A DNA stretch of 64,000 nt from an uncultured Bartonella sp. (GTDB lineage: Bacteria > Pseudomonadota > Alphaproteobacteria > Rhizobiales > Rhizobiaceae). Location of the stretch: positions 1-64,000 of the forward strand of contig CAMLBF010000009.1 in NCBI GenBank assembly GCA_946478235.1. The letters run 5' to 3'. Within the stretch, counting starts at the first letter, position 1. Every line of letters begins with the position of its first letter. The notes beneath the pieces are model-generated. The model ran no database searches. It saw only the letters and a program-made list of their open reading frames with translations, and was not told the DNA's origin. The translations under genes were made by a program, and so were the position numbers. This document shows, piece by piece, positions 31,719 to 40,873 of this stretch.

Positions 31719-32665
31719 ATCTGGAAGCAACAATTGACAATTTTCTTGAAATGATGAGCGCGGAACGGGGAGCTTCTGCCAATACACTTGATGCTTATCG
31801 TCGTGATCTAGAATGGGCAAATGAAGAGCTTCATGGGCATAATACAGCTTTACTAACCACCGATCGTGACAAGCTGATAAAAATATTATCGACCATGCAA
31901 ACGGAGGGATTTGCTGCAACAACACAGGCGCGCCGCCTTTCAACCTTGCGGCAATTTTTTCAATTTCTTTATGCCGAGGGCTTGCGCACTGATGACCCAT
32001 CTGGTGACATTGATGCACCGAAGAAAGATGCCAATATTCCAAAAATCATCAGTGAAGAACAAGTATCCCGTTTGCTTAGTCTTGCTGAAACAGAAGCCAA
32101 ACGCACGGATTTTTCTCCAGCAATGCATAAAAAAGCTTTGCGACTTCATACAATTATCGAACTTCTATACGCCACAGGCTTGCGCATTAGCGAGCTTGTA
32201 AGTTTGCCTGCACGGGTCGCGCGTGGTGATCCTGCCTTTATCCTTGTTCGCGGAAAAGGGTCAAAAGAGCGTATGGTTCCATTATCAGACAAAGCAAGGG
32301 AAGCAATCAAGCATTGGCTGGAATTGCGCGACCAGTCAAAAGATAGCCAAAGCCCCTATCTATTTCCTGCACAGTCCGATCAAGGCTATGTTGCCCGTCA
32401 ACTTGTTGCACGCGAGCTAAAAGTGCTTGCAACACAAGCTGGTATCAATGCCAAAAACATTTCACCCCATGTTATCCGACATGCATTTGCCAGCCACCTT
32501 TTGCAGCACGGTGCCAATTTGCGTGTCGTACAGCAATTGTTGGGACATTCCGATATATCAACCACGCAAATTTATACGCATGTGCTTGAAGACCGCCTAC
32601 AAAGGCTGGTTAATGAAAATCACCCACTTGCCCAAAAAACGCATAAAGATCATTCAGAACAATAA
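31715..32665 (+). CDS. xerD: Site-specific tyrosine recombinase XerD
   Basis: The 316-residue protein has an N-terminal SAM-like core-binding domain (to about residue 100) and the catalytic domain with arginine in YATGLRISELVSL, lysine in GKGSKERMVPL, HVIRHAFASHLLQHG, GHSDISTTQIYTH with the nucleophile tyrosine. With XerC it resolves chromosome dimers at dif under FtsK control. The domestic context (aroK/aroB divergent, accA downstream) argues for XerD rather than a phage integrase. Confidence 0.94.
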   Translation: MNLEATIDNFLEMMSAERGASANTLDAYRRDLEWANEELHGHNTALLTTDRDKLIKILSTMQTEGFAATTQARRLSTLRQFFQFLYAEGLRTDDPSGDIDAPKKDANIPKIISEEQVSRLLSLAETEAKRTDFSPAMHKKALRLHTIIELLYATGLRISELVSLPARVARGDPAFILVRGKGSKERMVPLSDKAREAIKHWLELRDQSKDSQSPYLFPAQSDQGYVARQLVARELKVLATQAGINAKNISPHVIRHAFASHLLQHGANLRVVQQLLGHSDISTTQIYTHVLEDRLQRLVNENHPLAQKTHKDHSEQ

Positions 32666-33294
32666 GGCTGGTGTGTTTTGAAAACATCAGGAATATTCAG
32701 ACAAACAATATCAAAATGGCGTAAAATCTGGTGGTTAACCAATGGAAATACGTGTCCCTGTCATTGCTCAAAATAGCTTTGTTTGAAAGACCATTACCCA
32801 AAATACTATTGCTGAAAATAGTTAAACCATCATAGATGGATTTCAAGCATCAAGCGGCAGTCATTGACTAGATCAATCGTACAAATTACAACAAAATGGA
32901 ATACAGCTTGTTGCAATTTTTGACGGTGTTTTACTGAATAGCTGCAATGGGAAGAATATATTTTGAAAGCCTAAAACACTTGTCAAAGGCCACAAATATT
33001 TCGTGAGTGAATAAGCTTCATTATAAATATTGATGTTTTATGGCAGCGTTCAATTATCGAAAATTCCTCTATTATCACGAATATAATTATCAATTTAGCT
33101 TTTGATAAAGTGGAAGATAACTATCGAATCAACCATTTTATTGCGGCTACATTTTCAACCGCAATTGGATGATCTGCTAAAATTCATCGGTTGAATTGAC
33201 GTTTAAGCTATCCACACCAATTGGCTTGATAAGATGAAAGGCAAATTTATGTTTTTTGCCACTATTACCAGTCTGACATGGCTTATATGCCGTG

Positions 33295-33374
33295 GTCGCT
33301 CAACCGCCGAAGGTTGAAGATTAGCGACAACATCTGGTAAAAAAGCATGATCTGCTTGATGAAAAGGCTCATGC
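33295..33374 (+). other. Two hairpins in the 796-bp gap upstream of accA
   Basis: The gap 32666-33461 has no convincing gene. Near its right end GTCGCT-CAACC (33295-33305) pairs with GGTTG (33312-33316) and AGCGAC (33323-33328), leaving a six-base bulge. GCATGA (33345-33350) pairs with TCATGC (33369-33374). These lie 90-170 bases before accA and could be part of its leader RNA. The remainder is AT-rich; the xerD terminator is not obvious. Confidence 0.4.
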
Positions 33375-33461
33375 AGAGTAAAGAAAACTATTATGTTATA
33401 AAAAAGACACCATTAGCGTTTAAAGTGGGTCTAAGAATGGTGCAATAAAAAGTTGGAGCCA

Positions 33462-34424
33462 ATGTATAATTATCTCGATTTCGAAAAGCCGGTTGCTGAT
33501 CTGGAAGGGCAAATTTTTGAACTGAAAAAACTTGCTCAAGAAAAAGGTAGCGTCGACATGGGCGATGAAATTCCTCGTCTTGAGGAACGTTCACAAGCGG
33601 CCTTACGCGATCTTTATAAAAAATTGACACCTTGGCAAAAAGCACAAGTTGCACGGCATCCGGATAGGCCGCATTTTCTTGATTATGCCAACGGCCTTCT
33701 AACAGATGTGACACCGCTTGCTGGTGATCGCAAATTTGCTGAAGATGAAGCTATACAGGCTGGTTTTGCTCGCTTTAAAGGGGAAGCCGTTGCCTATATT
33801 GGACAAGAAAAAGGTAGCGATACACAATCGCGGTTGCGTTATAATTTTGGTTCAGCCCGTCCTGAAGGCTATCGCAAAGCTGTGCGAATCATGGAAATGG
33901 CTGATCGGTTTGGGCTGCCATTGATTACTTTGGTCGATACTGCCGGTGCTTATCCGGGGGTGAGTGCTGAAGAGCGTGGACAGGCTGAAGCAATTGCCCA
34001 ATCAACAGCTGAAACATTGCGTTTGAAAGTGCCGGTTGTATCTGTTGTCATTGGTGAAGGTGGCTCAGGCGGCGCTATCGCGATTGCCGCTGCAAATAAA
34101 GTCTATATGTTGGAACATGCCATATATTCGGTTATTTCACCTGAAGGTGCGGCATCTATTCTATGGCGCGATGCAACACGGGCAAAAGATGCGGCAACAG
34201 CAATGCATATTACCGCTCAAGATCTTTACAAACTCAAGATCATTGATGGAATTATTCCTGAACCACTGGGTGGAGCACATCGGGGTAAAAAGGAAGCCAT
34301 TGAAGCAACCGGAAACGTTATTGAAGCAGCCTTGAAAAACATGGCTGGTAAAGATGGTGAAACATTAAAAAGAGAGCGTTGGGACAAATATTTGGAAATT
34401 GGCCGCTCGCTGTCAGCAAAATAA
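33462..34424 (+). CDS. accA: Acetyl-CoA carboxylase carboxyltransferase subunit alpha
   Basis: The 320-residue protein is a standard AccA: MYNYLDFEKPVADLEGQI, the LDYANGLL region, TLVDTAGAYPGVSAEERGQAEAIA, GEGGSGGAIAIAAAN and the ISPEGAASILWRDA motif. With AccD it transfers the carboxyl group from biotin to acetyl-CoA, making malonyl-CoA. GGAG seven bases before the ATG at 33462 fixes the start; a TTG three codons earlier is not needed. A strong terminator follows. Confidence 0.97.
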   Translation: MYNYLDFEKPVADLEGQIFELKKLAQEKGSVDMGDEIPRLEERSQAALRDLYKKLTPWQKAQVARHPDRPHFLDYANGLLTDVTPLAGDRKFAEDEAIQAGFARFKGEAVAYIGQEKGSDTQSRLRYNFGSARPEGYRKAVRIMEMADRFGLPLITLVDTAGAYPGVSAEERGQAEAIAQSTAETLRLKVPVVSVVIGEGGSGGAIAIAAANKVYMLEHAIYSVISPEGAASILWRDATRAKDAATAMHITAQDLYKLKIIDGIIPEPLGGAHRGKKEAIEATGNVIEAALKNMAGKDGETLKRERWDKYLEIGRSLSAK

Positions 34425-34440
34425 TATTCGATAATTTGTA

Positions 34441-34494
34441 AACCCAAGCATGTAAGGCATTTATAAAAATTACACGCTTGGGTTGTGTTTTTTT
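34441..34494 (+). terminator. Intrinsic terminator of accA
   Basis: AACCCAAGC (34441-34449) and TGTAA pair with TTACA and GCTTGGGTT (34470-34484), one A-C mismatch between the two stems. A GTGTTTTTTT tail ends at 34494. Confidence 0.9.
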
Positions 34495-34497
34495 CAG

Positions 34498-34513
34498 TGT
34501 TTCACGTGAAAAC
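34498..34513. promoter_or_regulatory. parS-like site 1
   Basis: TGTTTCACGTGAAAAC matches the bacterial parS consensus TGTTTCACGTGAAACA at 14 of 16 positions, including the whole CACGTG core and both GTTT/AAA arms up to the last two bases. parS is the ParB binding site used in chromosome segregation. It directly follows the accA terminator. Confidence 0.6.
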
Positions 34514-34636
34514 GCTTTTTATTGCTGTATTTTTACAGTTTTTATTTTGATATTTTTACAATTTTTGTGAGTGTAAAAAGAATAGTTTCTCAATATATTT
34601 CGTTGAGATGATGGATCATTACGTCCAACATTTGGC

Positions 34637-34652
34637 TTAATTCACGTGAAAC
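34637..34652. promoter_or_regulatory. parS-like site 2
   Basis: TAATTCACGTGAAACT matches the parS consensus at 13 of 16 positions, including TTCACGTGAAAC. It lies 139 bases after site 1 and touches the stop codon of the DUF4145 gene. A pair of near-consensus sites this close is unlikely by chance in AT-rich DNA, although ParB binding is unproven. Confidence 0.5.
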
Positions 34653-35398
34653 TACTTTTTTTGGGGGAGACGCGGTGGTCGAGGTGGTATTCTTTCCTTA
34701 ATGGTTGCTGCCGTTTCTACCAATATCTTTGTTTCTAAAGGTTTAATAATTGTATTTTCAATAAAGTTTTCCAGTATATTCAAAAGTATCCTGACGTCTT
34801 GTGTATTGGGAAACCATCCTCTTTGTGCAGACGCATTACCTGCTTCCACTAAAACAGTAAGGTTATCTTTTTCTTTCTCAGTAATGTGCCCGCCATCACG
34901 CAATTTTTCTAATTTTTTAGCAAATGATAAATTAGGATTTAAACCAATTGAAGTTGATACAATATCGAAACAAGTTCGTATTCCTACCGACGCTAAAATT
35001 AACAAATCTTTGTCATAAGCCTCATAAACTTCGCACAACATACGGCCCAAAAGCTCAGAATAATTACCAAAGATGTGAACTCCATGTTTTTCAAATCGTT
35101 CAGGAATTCTTCTTTTAGGAGGGGAAGGCCATGTCTCAATAGTTGGCTTGTAATCTTCAAAATAATCGTCACCAACACCTATACTGTCTAAGAGTTCTTC
35201 TGAATAGTGGTATTCTATTTGCAAAAATGCATTGCTGCAGCCTTGGCAAACAAGCAAATAATAATAATTGTAAAACCATAATTCATCCTCTTCGTCAGAT
35301 CCAGGTTTTTTAAAATACCCCTCCACCCTGCAATTTCTTGAACCATCACAAAATGGGCAATGTGCCTTCTTTATTGATCCGATTTGATTATCAACCAT
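34652..35398 (-). CDS. DUF4145-like protein with N-terminal zinc-finger-like cysteines
   Basis: The 248-residue protein has CPFCDGSRNC near residue 14 and CQGC at about 51, likely a zinc-binding knuckle. A helical domain follows (YDKDLLILASVGIRTCFDIVSTSIG ... LRDGGHITEKEKDNLTVLVEAGNASAQRG) resembling DUF4145, a HEPN-like domain found alone or in defence-related proteins. No nuclease motif is visible beyond the general HEPN-like helix pattern. It stands alone with 385 bp of gene-free DNA upstream. Function unknown; possibly acquired. Confidence 0.7.
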   Translation of the reverse strand: MVDNQIGSIKKAHCPFCDGSRNCRVEGYFKKPGSDEEDELWFYNYYYLLVCQGCSNAFLQIEYHYSEELLDSIGVGDDYFEDYKPTIETWPSPPKRRIPERFEKHGVHIFGNYSELLGRMLCEVYEAYDKDLLILASVGIRTCFDIVSTSIGLNPNLSFAKKLEKLRDGGHITEKEKDNLTVLVEAGNASAQRGWFPNTQDVRILLNILENFIENTIIKPLETKILVETAATIKERIPPRPPRLPQKK

Positions 35399-35783
35399 CG
35401 CTAAACCTAAAATTATCTTTGATAATATTTTTTATAAATTTTCGGACATTTTAATAACCAAAACTATTTATACAAGGTGCTGTAATCATTAACCTATAAA
35501 TACTGATTTTTTAGAAAACAAGACAGCTAGTGCTTCATAATTTCATTGAAAATCGCGCAATGTCTTTATTTTTATTTATTATCTTTCAAAGACATTCTTT
35601 GGCAAAAAACAATGAATGAAGGTTTGAATAATGAAACCCAAAAATGGCTTTTGTAAAATGAAAAAACTCTCACAATGATCAAACAGATATAAACTAGATC
35701 ACTGTCTTTTAAATCGTCCTGTAAATATAAGTCGTCCCATAAATACCACTATTACGTGTATTTATCTGCAAATCAGTGTGCAG
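35399..35783. other. Intergenic region, 385 bp
   Basis: AT-rich spacer between the DUF4145 gene start and the L,D-transpeptidase stop. It contains an imperfect direct repeat (CGTCCTGTAAATA and CGTCCCATAAATA, 18 bases apart near 35716) and an AT-rich inverted repeat (ATAAATAC 35739-35746, GTATTTAT 35758-35765) that may end transcription of the L,D-transpeptidase gene. No small gene seen. Confidence 0.4.
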
Positions 35784-36347
35784 CTATCGTTGAATAATAA
35801 GGCGTGTTTGACGGGAAATATGCGGTAAAAGCCGCTCCATATCGCGTCGTGATAAAGCGATACACCCCTCTGTTGGCGCATAAGCTGTGCGAGCCAGATG
35901 AACAAAAATAGCGCTTCCTCTATTTTGTATTCTCTGGCGGATATTCCAATCCGGTATAAGAGCAATGTCATAAAGGTGGTCATCACGCAGCAGTTTTTCA
36001 GCACTGGCTTGATAAGGAAGACGCACGGGGCGATTGTAGTTTCTGTCACCAACACTATCGCACCACCCAGAGTTAGGTTTAACGCGCTTGAGTTTCAACA
36101 TTGTCTGAGGGAGCTTTCGCAAGCTGTTTTTTTGAAAGCCAGACAAAAATCTCATATTGGCCAAAGGCGTTGCCCCATCCCCTTCACGCTTGCGTGCAGT
36201 GATTCCGCCCCGCCCAATAGCACATTGAAAACGACATAAACCCGCAGCCAAAATTCCTTGAGTTTGACTGCCACATTTTTTCCGTACAACAATTGATGAA
36301 ATAAAATATAGTTTTTTTATGGTTTTTTTTGTCGAATATGCTTGCAT
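35784..36347 (-). CDS. L,D-transpeptidase (YkuD) family protein
   Basis: The 187-residue protein has the short-form YkuD domain: AIGRGGITARKREGDGATP, NRPVRLPYQASAEKLLRDDHLYD, the histidine in SAIFVHLAR and catalytic cysteine in TEGCIALSRRDM. L,D-transpeptidases make 3-3 peptidoglycan cross-links or attach proteins to the wall. No clear signal peptide is visible, only a weakly hydrophobic start, so export is uncertain. It is divergent from cenR with 73 bp between. Confidence 0.85.
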   Translation of the reverse strand: MQAYSTKKTIKKLYFISSIVVRKKCGSQTQGILAAGLCRFQCAIGRGGITARKREGDGATPLANMRFLSGFQKNSLRKLPQTMLKLKRVKPNSGWCDSVGDRNYNRPVRLPYQASAEKLLRDDHLYDIALIPDWNIRQRIQNRGSAIFVHLARTAYAPTEGCIALSRRDMERLLPHISRQTRLIIQR

Positions 36348-36420
36348 GACGGATCGTTTTTCTTGATTGTTACTATCAATTGTTTATAGCGTGAATTTAC
36401 AAATTTCATAAGGAAACAAA

Positions 36421-37104
36421 ATGACCGATCGCACCCTTTTGATTGTAGATGATGATGATGATCTACGCTCTATCTTAGTAGAACAGCTGCAAATGCATGA
36501 AGAATTCAATGTATTGCAAGAAAGCACTGCAAAAAAAGGGATTGAGACAGCACGCAACGAAAATGTTGATCTGGTCATCATGGACGTTGGATTACCCGAC
36601 CTTGATGGACGAGAGGCTGTTAAAAATCTGCGGCAAGAAGGTTTTCGTGCGCCTGTTATCATGTTGACGGGGCATGACACTGATTCTGATACGATATTAG
36701 GTCTTGAAGCCGGTGCAAATGACTATGTGACAAAACCATTCCGCTTTGCTGTTTTACTGGCTCGTATTCGTGCACAATTGCGCCAACATGAGCAAAGTGA
36801 AGATGCAACGTTTAAGGTTGGACCATATACATTCAAACCAGGGCAAAAGCTTCTTATGAATGAAAATGGCAACAAAGTGCGCCTTACTGAAAAAGAAGCG
36901 GCTATCATCAAATATCTTTATCGTGCCAATGACAGCATTGTAAGCCGTGATAAACTTCTGGAAGAAGTTTGGGGCTATAATTCTGGTGTAACAACCCACA
37001 CATTGGAAACGCACGTTTACAGATTGCGCCAAAAAATCGAAAAAGATCCAGCAAATGCGCAAATTCTGGTAACAGATAGCGGTGGATATCGGTTAAACCC
37101 ATAA
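36421..37104 (+). CDS. cenR: OmpR-family response regulator CenR-like
   Basis: The 227-residue protein has an N-terminal receiver domain (acidic DDDDD at 10-14, phospho-acceptor D55 in VIMDVGLPD, T in MLTGHD, K in VTKPFRF) and a C-terminal OmpR winged helix (LTEKEAAIIKYLYRANDSIVSRDKLLEEVWGY, HVYRLRQKIE). It resembles CenR, a cell-envelope regulator essential in Caulobacter and present across Hyphomicrobiales. Its kinase is not in the window. Gene 106 bp downstream encodes a cyclic-nucleotide-binding domain. Confidence 0.88.
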   Translation: MTDRTLLIVDDDDDLRSILVEQLQMHEEFNVLQESTAKKGIETARNENVDLVIMDVGLPDLDGREAVKNLRQEGFRAPVIMLTGHDTDSDTILGLEAGANDYVTKPFRFAVLLARIRAQLRQHEQSEDATFKVGPYTFKPGQKLLMNENGNKVRLTEKEAAIIKYLYRANDSIVSRDKLLEEVWGYNSGVTTHTLETHVYRLRQKIEKDPANAQILVTDSGGYRLNP

Positions 37105-37209
37105 TCATCACAAGAGTGAAATATGCCTGTTTGAAATGAACAGGCATATTGAATATATATTCATCGCCCATATTGATAAGTATAAATGAATAACAGCTAG
37201 GAGCTTTAT

Positions 37210-37659
37210 TTGGCTATTGAGCAAAATATTGCTGTATTGAAACAATTGGAATTCTTTAGTTTTATGACTAAAGAACAATTGCGGCTGTTGTTATTTAGCG
37301 CCGAGGAACTGGATATTTCGCGCGGTAAAACGCTATTTCGCGAAGGGGATAAAGCCGATTGTGCTTATATTGTATTGGCCGGCAGTTTTAATCTTTTCCG
37401 CCGACAGGGTCATATTGATCGTGCTATTGATATGGTCACAAAGGGTACACTTTTGTCGGAATTGGCATTGATTACTGAAATTTCGCGACCAATGACAGCG
37501 GTAGCAGCATTGGATAGTGCCGTTTTAAAACTCAATCGAACGACATTTTTGCGGCTTATGGATGAATTTCCAGAAATTGCCTACCAGATCTATGATTATG
37601 TCAGTGATAGAATGCGCGATTTGGTTAAAGACATTGGTCGCTTTTCAGATCTTTCATAA
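37210..37659 (+). CDS. Cyclic nucleotide-binding (Crp-like) domain protein without DNA-binding domain
   Basis: The 149-residue protein is one cNMP-binding beta-roll (LFREGDKADCAYIVLAGSFNLFRRQG ... GTLLSELALITEISRPMTAVAALD) with a terminal helix. There is no helix-turn-helix, so it is not a full Crp/Fnr factor. The start is a TTG at 37210, eight bases after AGGAG; no better ATG fits the domain. Ligand binding is uncertain. It follows cenR and may be co-transcribed. Its last bases are part of the duplicated segment to the right. Confidence 0.8.
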   Translation: MAIEQNIAVLKQLEFFSFMTKEQLRLLLFSAEELDISRGKTLFREGDKADCAYIVLAGSFNLFRRQGHIDRAIDMVTKGTLLSELALITEISRPMTAVAALDSAVLKLNRTTFLRLMDEFPEIAYQIYDYVSDRMRDLVKDIGRFSDLS

Positions 37660-37670
37660 TTGTGTTTCAA

Positions 37671-38410
37671 GTTGCCCATTACCGATTAGATCTCTCACAA
37701 TTGTGTTTTGGCCAGCCGAACTGGGTTGTAAACGCTCATTTCACAACATCAATACGACCAAACGACTTGCGGTTGGTCATTTGTGGTGTGAGTGCAGGTA
37801 TAAAAACACGCCGCGATTGACGGCGATGAGCCAATAATCCTTGAAACAACCGCTTTTGCGCATTGCAAATAAGAACACCACCAAAATACGGCAATAGGTT
37901 GCGTGCCAGTGGTTCATAGCCTGCGGAAATAAACCGCGCTAGCGCCTTTTGCGAGGGTAAAAAATATAAAGTTTCCTGAATATTCGAAACAGAAAAATTT
38001 GTTTGGCGTAACAAGTCAAGCAATTGGCCACGGCTATAAGGTTGCCCACTGCCGATCAGATCTTTCATAATTGTGTTTTGCCCAGCCGAACCGGACTGTA
38101 AACACTCATTTCACAACATCAATACGACCAAATGACTTGCGGTTGGTCATTTGTGGTGTGAGTGCAGGTATAAAAACACGCCGCGATTGACGGCGATGAG
38201 CCAATAATCCTTGAAACAACCGCTTTTGCGCATTGCAAATAAGAACACCACCAAAATACGGCAATAGGTTGCGTGCCAGTGGTTCATAGCCTGCGGAAAT
38301 AAACCGCGCTAGCGCCTTTTGCGAGGGTAAAAAATATAAAGTTTCCTGAATATTCGAAACAGAAAAATTTGTTTGGCGTAACAAATCAAGCAATTGGCCA
38401 CGGCTATAAG
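37671..38410. repeat. 370-bp tandem duplication
   Basis: The 370-bp unit 37671-38040 is repeated at 38041-38410 with only a few base changes, and the next 14 bases after 38410 begin a third copy. The unit joins the 3' end of the methyltransferase gene to the non-coding stretch next to the cyclic-nucleotide-binding gene. The junction carries CAGATCTTTCATAATTGTG, also present at the end of that gene near 37647. This fits tandem duplication by slippage or unequal exchange. High identity indicates it is recent. Confidence 0.93.
37736..38068 (-). pseudogene. Truncated copy of the methyltransferase 3' end
   Basis: This frame gives 110 residues. From GSGQPYSRG onward it equals the last 105 residues (146-250) of the intact methyltransferase at 38106-38858. 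The ATG and first five codons (MKDLI) come from sequence antisense to the end of the cyclic-nucleotide-binding gene, so the frame is a by-product of the 370-bp duplication. It lacks the SAM-binding half and should not be functional. Confidence 0.85.
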
Positions 38411-38858
38411 GTTGCCCACTGCCGAAAGGTGTATGCTCATTACGCGCCCAAAATCCACGTCTGTTAGGCGTTACTACGGTAAGCGTGCCATTGGGCGCCA
38501 ACACGCGCCACATTTCATTTAAACACTCCTGAGCGTTTTCAGCAAATTCCAAAGCATGTATTAATAAAATACGGTCAACGGCGGCATCGGGCAACGGCAA
38601 ATCTTCTTCAAAAACGAGCGCCGTGGCAACTTTATCGGCTTGTGGCCATATACAAGCCCCCTGCCGCGCCGGCATAAATGCAAAACAACGTTCTGCCCGT
38701 CCAACGACACCTGAAAGATAGGGCGCCGCATATCCTAAACCCAAAATGCGCTCGCTTGATAAATCCCTATCCGCTATATCCAGCCGGCGAATAATGTTGT
38801 TTAAAACCCTATTTCCTAGGGCTGTTGCATAAAATGATCTAAACGCCAGAATATCCAA
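38106..38858 (-). CDS. Class I SAM-dependent methyltransferase
   Basis: The 250-residue protein has a methyltransferase-11-like core: ILGLGYAAPYLSG (motif I, with GxG), LPLPDAAVDRILLIHALEFAENAQECLNEMWRVLAPNGTLTVVTPNRRGFWARNEHTPFG (in parts). The substrate is unknown; related Hyphomicrobiales genes usually sit by gloB, which is not seen here. Its last 105 codons are duplicated immediately downstream. The intact copy appears complete. Confidence 0.85.
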   Translation of the reverse strand: MDILAFRSFYATALGNRVLNNIIRRLDIADRDLSSERILGLGYAAPYLSGVVGRAERCFAFMPARQGACIWPQADKVATALVFEEDLPLPDAAVDRILLIHALEFAENAQECLNEMWRVLAPNGTLTVVTPNRRGFWARNEHTPFGSGQPYSRGQLLDLLRQTNFSVSNIQETLYFLPSQKALARFISAGYEPLARNLLPYFGGVLICNAQKRLFQGLLAHRRQSRRVFIPALTPQMTNRKSFGRIDVVK

Positions 38859-38899
38859 AAAACAACCTTCCGCCTCTCGATAATGTCGTTATCGAGATA

Positions 38900-39178
38900 T
38901 TATTGTACAGGCGCCCTATCCCAACAACCAAGATTTTTACCGCGCAAATTATGTGAATCAATATCAACCAGCGCGCGCTGATCTTCTTTCATCATATAAT
39001 AGCGTGTGCGCGCTTTTACATCGATTTTTTCCCAACCCACACATTCCGTCGGCAATTCAACCTTCTGTGTGGTTATTTTTTCTGTCCATGCCGTGGCCTG
39101 AGCCGCGCAGCCAGCCATCACCAGCATACACGGTAGAACCGCTGTTTTGACAGACATAAAAGTTTTTAACCTGTCCAT
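38900..39178 (-). CDS. Small lipoprotein, unknown function
   Basis: The 92-residue protein has a lipoprotein signal, MDRLKTFMSVKTAVLPCMLVMAGC, with lipobox LVMAGC. The mature part (TECVGWEKIDVKARTRYYMMKEDQRALVDIDSHNLRGKNLGCWD in parts) has two further cysteines. I chose ATG 39178, with GGA before it; ATG 39157 is an alternative and the open frame extends to 39286. It is upstream of the methyltransferase on the same strand, 41 bp away. Confidence 0.72.
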   Translation of the reverse strand: MDRLKTFMSVKTAVLPCMLVMAGCAAQATAWTEKITTQKVELPTECVGWEKIDVKARTRYYMMKEDQRALVDIDSHNLRGKNLGCWDRAPVQ

Positions 39179-39750
39179 GTTTACAATCCAATTATCCGAT
39201 CTGACATCACATCTGTAAATCTTAGCAAACTCTTCTATGGAAGAAAAAGAGTTCGTTAATTTAAGGTTAAAATCTGACAAAAACATGAAAGTATTAACTG
39301 GCCAAAACTGCTTTACCAGAAAGTTGCGTCAGGGTTTAACGCATTTTATTATATAGCTCATCTTACAATTTAAAAGATGCGCGTTGGCGTAAAAATAGCA
39401 GCATGAAATTTGATGGTCTCATTTTAAACCTTAGAATGGAACCGATAGCCCAACCCCAGCATCACAAAATTATTGGAACATCATTGCGCTAACAATGTCA
39501 TTAACAATCACATGAGATGAATAGAACCATGAAAAGAAGGATAGCAACAGGAAAACGCAATTTGATATTTTTGAAATATAATACTATTTAATTTATAATT
39601 CTAAGAAATTTATTTTATATTGTTATTCGAAATAATATTCCATCGCTATGTTTTCCTCTCCATGCCCAATATCCTTAAGTGAAAGGTCACAACTATAGAT
39701 CAGTGCTTCACGATAAGCGCCAATTCTGTATCTATTAAAGAGGAAACCAA
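39179..39750. other. Intergenic region, 572 bp
   Basis: Divergent promoter region between the small lipoprotein gene and cysK. AT-rich, with poly-A/T runs near 39540-39620. A GAGGAAA ribosome-binding site stands before cysK. I see no further gene or clear RNA structure. Confidence 0.35.
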
Positions 39751-40719
39751 ATGAGCGACAAGCAATCTTCGACAAAAGGACGTGGAGTTATTTATAATTC
39801 CATTTTAGATACAATTGGTAATACACCACTGGTGCGGATTGACAAATTTGCCAAGAAAAAAGGTGTAAAAGCGCATCTGTTAGCCAAGCTAGAATTTTTT
39901 AATCCACTTGCCAGTGTCAAGGATCGTATTGGACTTGCTTTGATTGAGTCACTGGAAAAGCAGGGAAAAGCCATTCCTGGAAAAACCACTCTGATTGAAC
40001 CAACATCGGGCAATACAGGTATTGCGCTTGCTTTTGCGGCAGCGGCCAAAGGTTATCATCTTATTTTGACCATGCCGGAAACCATGTCGGTTGAACGCCG
40101 CAAACTTTTGAAATTTCTTGGTGCTGAACTTGTGCTGACTGAAGGTGCAAAAGGCATGAAAGGTGCCATTGCAAAAGCAGAAGAATTGGCAAATGAAAAT
40201 CCAGATGCAATTATTCCGCAACAATTTGAAAATCCTGCCAATCCTGATGTGCACCGCCATACCACTGCTGAAGAAATATGGAATGATACAAAAGGCGATG
40301 TTGATTTTTTAGTTGCTGGCGTTGGTACTGGTGGCACGATTACAGGTATTGGACAAGTTATCAAGCAACGCAAACCGGATTTCAAAGTTATAGCGGTTGA
40401 GCCTAAAGATTCTCCGGTATTGTCTGGCGGACAACCGGGTCCTCATAAATTACAAGGTATTGGCGCTGGCTTTGTACCCAAAACCCTTGATACACATGTT
40501 TATGACGAAATCATTCCGGTAGCCAATGAAGATGCCTTTAAAAATTCGCGTGATCTGGCACTTTTGGAAGGTATTCCTGTCGGCATTTCTTCTGGTGCTG
40601 CCCTAACGGCCGCTATAGAAATTGGTAAAAGACCTGAAAATGCTGGAAAGAACATTGTTATCATCATTCCTTCATTTGCAGAACGGTATCTTTCCACACC
40701 ACTGTTTGATGGTCTATAA
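39751..40719 (+). CDS. cysK: Cysteine synthase A (O-acetylserine sulfhydrylase)
   Basis: The 322-residue PLP enzyme has the lysine in [11 protein letters not shown] (K57), the asparagine loop [12 protein letters not shown], the phosphate-binding [12 protein letters not shown] and a serine in ISSGAA. It makes L-cysteine from O-acetylserine and sulfide. No cysE is adjacent. It is convergent with the DUF305 gene, a shared hairpin lying between. Confidence 0.96.
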   Translation: MSDKQSSTKGRGVIYNSILDTIGNTPLVRIDKFAKKKGVKAHLLAKLEFFNPLASVKDRIGLALIESLEKQGKAIPGKTTLIEPTSGNTGIALAFAAAAKGYHLILTMPETMSVERRKLLKFLGAELVLTEGAKGMKGAIAKAEELANENPDAIIPQQFENPANPDVHRHTTAEEIWNDTKGDVDFLVAGVGTGGTITGIGQVIKQRKPDFKVIAVEPKDSPVLSGGQPGPHKLQGIGAGFVPKTLDTHVYDEIIPVANEDAFKNSRDLALLEGIPVGISSGAALTAAIEIGKRPENAGKNIVIIIPSFAERYLSTPLFDGL

Positions 40720-40817
40720 TCTGCCAATACAGACATTTCTCGAATGGCGATTGGTAATTGACCAATAAACCTCATGAGAGTAACGTCATATCTATAAAAA
40801 ACTGCTGTTTGTTATAA

Positions 40818-40851
40818 AATATCCCTTTGGGGGTCGCCTCAAAGGGATATT
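40818..40851. terminator. Bidirectional hairpin between cysK and the DUF305 gene
   Basis: A perfect 12-bp stem (AATATCCCTTTG 40818-40829 with CAAAGGGATATT 40840-40851), loop of 10. It sits between convergent genes. T tracts are short on either side. Confidence 0.7.
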
Positions 40852-40873
40852 AATTTATCTCATTCACAAAAAA

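Noticed and set aside
31715..32665. Tyrosine recombinase as a phage or island integrase beside the tRNA
   Set aside because: Sequence and position next to accA and aroKB fit housekeeping XerD; the tRNA-Arg has no duplicated 3' end (att site).
39179..39287. N-terminal extension of the small lipoprotein
   Set aside because: The longer frame hides the lipoprotein signal; it is probably untranslated upstream sequence.
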